Assembly (NCBI GenBank): GCA_002633005.1
Contig: NMRA01000276.1
Coordinates: 396,659 to 429,882, forward strand
Direction of reading: 5' to 3'
Length of the DNA stretch: 33,224 bases
Source of the DNA: Phoronis australis
Lineage: Eukaryota > Phoronida > Phoronidae
Shown here: piece after piece, positions 29,301 to 33,224 of the stretch
Layout of the letters: each line of letters opens with the position of its first letter
Position numbering within the stretch: the stretch's first letter is position 1
Made by a program: the position numbers and the translations under genes
Notes under the pieces: model-generated
What the model was told of the DNA's origin: nothing
Database searches by the model: none
The model's input: only the letters and a program-made list of their open reading frames with translations

Positions 29301-31338
29301 CATGGTCTGCATAAGTTACTAGTTTCGTCGCAGTGCCGAAATCTCTCGTCGTCATGTGCGTCATGGTCTCTACACTATTTACTTCTGTCGCATTCGTACC
29401 CGTATGAATGTGTCTCACTTCCGGTTGAGACATAATGCCAATGTCAACAGATGCACTGGAGTGATCAGTTGCCGTCCCAATGTCAATCACTTCCTGTGCG
29501 TCCGTTGTAGTTCCCTGAGAATCTGTCACAACAGTTTTTGTACTTGTTGCTGCGTCACGACATTCAACCCCATCAGTCATAAATCCAGCGTCACGTGAGT
29601 CCATTATGGACGTCATGGTGGTTTCCACTGTTGCTTGTTCACAGCGGACAGAAACTCCGATATTTCTCGTTTGTATTTCATCCATAGATGTACTCGCATT
29701 TTTTCTGAATAACAACAAATCAACCAGAGTTCCTTTTTCTACCATCTCTGTCTTGGGAGTTTGGCTCATATCTGGATTTGTACCAAAGTCAATGGTAGAA
29801 ATAAAGGTAAAAGTGTGTTTTTCCTTGGTTTCAACTTTATCTGTCATAGTGTGTGTATCTCTGTGTACACAAGGTTGCACTTTTGTTTGAGTGTCAATCG
29901 TTTGCTGATGTGGTTTGCATGCAACTTCCACGTCAGCTGTACGTCTCTTTTCGGTTTGAGTGATAGCTGTTCCTGTCTCCATAGCATCGGTTTCAATAGA
30001 TGCGTTTTTTACAGAAGGTGGCTCTGTCATGTTCGATCTATTTTCGCATTTTCTCGCGTCTGTGTTTGTTTCGCTGTCTACAGTTCTATACAGGCGCACC
30101 TGGATATTTTTCTCCGTGAGACCAGTAATCAAATCACAGTTCATCGTGGTTGTCGCATCTGACGTGGTCGCCATTTCTGTCTGCACCTCCTTTGTAAATT
30201 GAAGTTGCCGTAGGTGTTCGTAAACATCCCAGTCGTCAGGCGTATTAACGTCATCACCACCACTTCCAACAGCCAAATCACCAAAATTTAGTGTTCCGTG
30301 CATAAATCGAACCCGCCTATTTAAATTTTCGGGTACTTCCATAAACTCCTTTTCAAGCAACTGTTTAAGTTTCTCCTCAATCTCTCTGTGGAGTAGAATC
30401 AGTTCTATCCCTTTGTCATTTATCATCATTTCTGTCAAGTTTGTTGTTTTCTCTAAATTTTCAAGAACATCCTGTAAATCTGATTTATTATTGAGATACT
30501 CCAAAGTCTCCGTTCCAAATATTTCTTTCACTTCCTCCACAAGTTGCTGCTCACGAGTTCTAATCACAGCATTAAATGCTGTGGATAGATCGTGAATCTG
30601 TCCCTCAGCGTCTTTCATATTGTTCTCGCAATTCATGATCATGTCAAGTTTTCCCTTCAAATTTTGAAGTTTATCACGACTCCGTTCTACCAAATTTTCG
30701 AGAGTCATCTTGTTTTTGTTAATACCCTCAGTGAAAGACGATACCTCGTGATCTTTATGCGCCTGAAAAGTGCAGACGACACAAATACACATTTGACACG
30801 GCTCACAGTAATATCGCACCGTCTCCTCGTCGTGCTCTTTACACACTACATCCCTTTCCGCATTCATATCGTACAGGTCGTGATTTTGCGTGACTTTAGT
30901 CTTCTTATGCCGCTCAACACAATTCTCGCATAACAGTTTGTTACAGTCTAAGCATTTTGACACGGCCATCCCATGTTTTCTGCCATTATTGTTGTCTCCG
31001 GCTGGGATGCAGATTTCGCACAACGGACCGCCTGAACTGGATGTTTTACTAAGAATAACATCAGTTAGGCTACTTAGCAGAAAGTTATCGGGTAATTTTC
31101 GCACGCCGCCGGTTGGTAAATCTGTTTTTCGACGACAAATCGGACAAGAAACAGTCCTGGTATATATACTATAACGATAGGACGTCCGCTCTTGTTCTGC
31201 GTTCATGTGTTTATCAATGCACTCCATACAGAAGGTATGCATACAGACGAGAGTCTTTGGCTTCTTAAGGATCTCAAAACAGATCTTACACAGCAAGAAC
31301 TGCTCGTTAATTTCATCCATCAATTTGCCACTAGCCAT
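24485..31338 (-). CDS. giant intronless TRIM-like RING/B-box protein, broken by an assembly duplication
   Basis: ATG at 31338 (G at -3 and +4) opens one uninterrupted frame to 26416; the same frame resumes at 26113 and ends with TAG at 24485. Between them lie an N and a second copy of 301 bp (302 bp in all, which shifts the frame). Leaving that out gives 2,183 residues. Domains: C3HC4 RING 17-68 (CKIC, CMHTFCMEC, CPIC), B-box 1 at 107-153, B-box 2 at 166-197 (CKEH, CEPC, CVVC, HKDH), coiled coil about 205-335, then a short segment with LNFGDLAVG as in other TRIMs. Residues about 380-1268 are a Thr/Ser/Asp-rich array of degenerate GTxTD-like motifs. The rest is basic and Pro/Ser-rich, with PPKRGxxSH twice (1583, 1662). 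No SPRY or NHL domain follows. The family consists of E3 ubiquitin ligases; the target is unknown. Absence of introns suggests retroposition. Confidence 0.92.
26114..26414. repeat. allelic-type duplication, copy A within the TRIM-like gene
   Basis: 301 bp matching 26416-26716, with one substitution noticed (g/a in gtggggctg; synonymous, serine). Coding on the minus strand. Confidence 0.9.
26415..26415. other. single-N contig join inside a coding region
   Basis: The N plus the duplicated 301 bp breaks an otherwise continuous reading frame. Confidence 0.9.
26416..26716. repeat. allelic-type duplication, copy B within the TRIM-like gene
   Basis: Partner of 26114-26414. It is contiguous with the N-terminal coding part of the gene. 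Confidence 0.9.
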
Positions 31339-31381
31339 GACTGTTTACTTAGTTTTGCTCACTAAAATTGAGTTAATAATA

Positions 31382-31389
31382 TCACGTGA
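31382..31389. promoter_or_regulatory. TCACGTGA E-box upstream of the TRIM-like gene
   Basis: A palindromic TCACGTGA lies 44 bp before the TRIM-like start codon, followed by c to read tcacgtgac. This is the type of E-box bound by MiT/TFE, USF and Myc-type bHLH factors in animals. A single short match can be chance, but its position in a likely proximal promoter or leader makes it worth noting. Confidence 0.35.
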
Positions 31390-31413
31390 CACCGTATAAC
31401 CCGCTGAAAGAAT

Positions 31414-31673
31414 ATGCCGTCAGTTCGTCTTTTTCGAATTAGCCCTCCAAGCAGCAGACCTTTAGCGCTTGCCAAGTTCATATCTTTTTGAAAATGCGTT
31501 TGCAACTGTCTGCCCAGCAGATGTATGTTCACTGGGTTACGCAGAGTTACAACAACGTCATCGTGTTACACAAATCGCTCGTTGAATCTGCTTACAATCG
31601 AGGTTTCGCCTCTGGCAACCTCCAGTCATCACCCGTTGTTTTACCAGATGGTAATTACTCAGTCTACTTGTAA
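31414..31673 (+). CDS. two tiny plus-strand frames facing away from the TRIM-like gene
   Basis: ATG at 31414 opens 25 codons (MPSVRLFRISPPSSRPLA and onward) to TGA at 31491. ATG at 31494 opens 59 codons (MRLQLSAQQMYVHW to LPDGNYSVYL) to a stop at 31673, in another frame. Both look more protein-like than neighbouring frames and could be one small gene broken by a frameshift, a divergent short gene sharing the TRIM-like promoter, or a mobile-element scrap. No domain recognised. Confidence 0.25.
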
Positions 31674-31869
31674 ATCCCGACAGTCTCACGTAATCAGTTT
31701 GGAAACATGTTGCAACGTTGTTTCCGTGGCCCAAGTACCGATTGAAGCGCCAGGGGGACCATCGCGTTTGACCTCCAACTGCTGTTGAAGCACATGCGAA
31801 CAGAGAGCACTCTGAAAAATAAAAATTAGGTGCGGGAAATTGAATTTAACTCAAAACATGGAACAGAAG

Positions 31870-32420
31870 TGTTCGAAGAGTAAGTCAAGGTTGTGTAGAC
31901 CTTGTTGAAAAGTCTGTGCATTCTACAAAACTATAAAATTTAACTCAGCAAAAGTATACATTTTCTGGAAGTACACATTCCGTAGAATTTGATTTTTGAC
32001 ATTATAGGCCTATCAATCTGCCGCTAATTAGGTCACGTTACCTTGCTTTTAGGAAAATTTAACAAAACAACAAGATCAGTAACATGATCAAATTTCGTAT
32101 AATAAAAATGTTCATGATAAAATCTCAAAACAACAAGATCAGTAACATGATCAAATTTCGTATAATATAAATGTTCAAGATAAAATCTGAAAAAAAGGTT
32201 GTTTTCTAAATTATCGTTTCGTTTTCGTTTTATGCAGCTTGAACATGTTTCACGACAATCAGGTCCTGTTCTTGGTAGCCCCTCATGCAGAACAATTTAA
32301 AACCTGACGAGAACAAAGTATAAAGCATTGTATCTGAAAGTGGCACGCGATCAGCCATTTCTGAAATACGATGTTTCGAAGTTGGTCCTACATAACGTTA
32401 ACTTGTAAGTTGCAAAGAAA
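31870..32420. repeat. dispersed repeat, copy 2
   Basis: Same order of blocks as at 14666-15062, including tagaatttgatttttgac, gtcacgttacc, taaattatcgtttcgtttt and cgaagttggt. Upstream it has a single imperfect hairpin-like patch (caaggttgtgtagaccttg near 31887) followed by ttaactcag. In the other copy this is where ten 64-bp hairpin units stand. Confidence 0.65.
32064..32189. repeat. 63-bp tandem duplication
   Basis: Two near-identical 63-bp copies start aaaacaacaagatcagtaac at 32064 and 32127, inside the dispersed repeat. Confidence 0.9.
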
Positions 32421-32954
32421 GAGTAATGTTACGGTCTTTCGGGAACACAAAAGTAAACGTGTTTTATTACGTTGATTAATAAATACGGCAGCCTGTCGTA
32501 AAACAGACTGAGCCTTATGTGGACTGATTTGTAACCGAATGTCAAAACTATTCTTTAAGAAACAGCCACGTGAAGTTCAAGACTTCCCAGCCCGCGCGCG
32601 ACTCCTGGTCGAGCCCAAAACTTCTCTCAGGCACGCTATTCCCCTCTTGCAAACACGTCTCACAGGCATATTTATTTGCACACGCTCGGCCAACCCTGGT
32701 CCCGCACATTATTCCTTGGCCTCGAAAGCTATTTTATACCCTCGTACACCGTTGGCTTCTCTCCGACCACTTCGCACAACCTGGTATAAAATTTCTACGC
32801 ACAAATGAACTGCGAAAAGTCTCTACTTGTAAACACATTACCGCCAATTTTTATTACTTTTTTAAAGAGACAACCATTGCCTATGCTATCAAGTGAAAAA
32901 TCTCACTCGCACTGTATGATAGTACAATCTGTCACTGTAACGTGCGTTTATTAA
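32421..32954. other. non-coding DNA
   Basis: Overlapping plus-strand frames at 32539-32896 have no recognisable content. Nothing else was seen. Confidence 0.4.
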
Positions 32955-33224
32955 TGTCACTTGACCTGTAGGCCTACCGCAATACAATGTCACTTGACCT
33001 GTAGGCCTACCGCAATACAATGTCACTTGACCTGTAGGCCTACTGCAATACAATGTCACTTGACCTGTAGGCCTACCGCAATACAATGTCACTTGACCTG
33101 TAGGCCTACTGCAATACAATGTCACTTGACCTGTAGGCCTACCGCAATACAATGTCACTTGACCTGTAGGCCTACCGCAATACAATGTCACTTGACCTGT
33201 AGGCCTACCGCAATACAATGTCAC
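32955..33224. repeat. 33-bp minisatellite running off the right edge
   Basis: Units start at 32955 and every 33 bp to 33186, with a partial ninth at 33219. Each contains the 10-bp palindrome gtaggcctac or its variant gtaggcctact. Units 3 and 5 have T in place of C after the palindrome. The period is a multiple of three, so one minus-strand frame stays open throughout (repeating TLYCGRPTGQV); this is not evidence of a gene. Confidence 0.95.

Noticed and set aside
24745-30933. Many plus-strand frames of 60-133 codons opposite the TRIM-like gene
   Set aside because: They are antisense shadows of a long coding frame of biased composition.
32889-33224. 111-codon minus-strand frame repeating TLYCGRPTGQV
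   Set aside because: It stays open only because the DNA repeat has a 33-bp period; all coding content is the minisatellite.
1-33224. tRNA, rRNA or transposase/reverse transcriptase genes
   Set aside because: I looked for cloverleaf-like stems and typical catalytic motifs and found none that I could defend.

Overview
The window looks like nuclear DNA of an invertebrate animal. It has spliced genes with consensus GT/AG introns, animal extracellular domains (astacin, C-type lectin, kringle), a RING/B-box (TRIM-type) protein, AT-rich non-coding DNA, many minisatellites and frequent 'taggccta'-type palindromes. I cannot name the species. A highly heterozygous marine invertebrate (echinoderm, hemichordate, lancelet or mollusc) fits best, because three single-N joins each sit between two slightly different copies of the same sequence, as expected from unmerged allelic contigs.

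Layout. Positions 1-3.99 kb hold no gene I can defend, only small repeats and a weak PHD-finger-like patch. From 3,990 to about 12.2 kb, and probably to 18.3 kb, the minus strand carries a spliced gene for a secreted zinc metalloprotease. I traced eight coding exons with matching splice phases (prodomain, astacin catalytic domain, C-type lectin domain, C-terminal kringle). A likely distal first exon with signal sequence and TATA box lies at 18.2-18.5 kb. With it, the model is 1,551 nt of coding sequence, or 516 residues. Its introns are full of repeats: an inverted repeat, a 79-bp repeat, an exact 10 x 64-bp hairpin satellite, and an allelic duplication that shows exon 3 twice.

Positions 18.5-24.2 kb are intergenic, with a GTCT microsatellite, the second allelic duplication and a striking foldback of inverted minisatellites at 22.55-23.0 kb. 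From 31,338 down to 24,485 the minus strand encodes one giant apparently intronless TRIM-like protein. A 301-bp allelic duplication at a single N breaks its frame; read without it, the protein is about 2,183 residues: RING, two B-boxes, coiled coil, then about 900 residues of a degenerate Thr-rich motif array and a basic Pro/Ser-rich tail, with no SPRY or NHL domain. Upstream of it are a TCACGTGA E-box, two tiny plus-strand ORFs of unknown status, a second copy of the dispersed repeat seen at 14.7 kb, and a 33-bp minisatellite running off the right edge.

The two genes show no functional link. The protease would act outside the cell, while the TRIM-like protein would be an intracellular ubiquitin ligase and scaffold.
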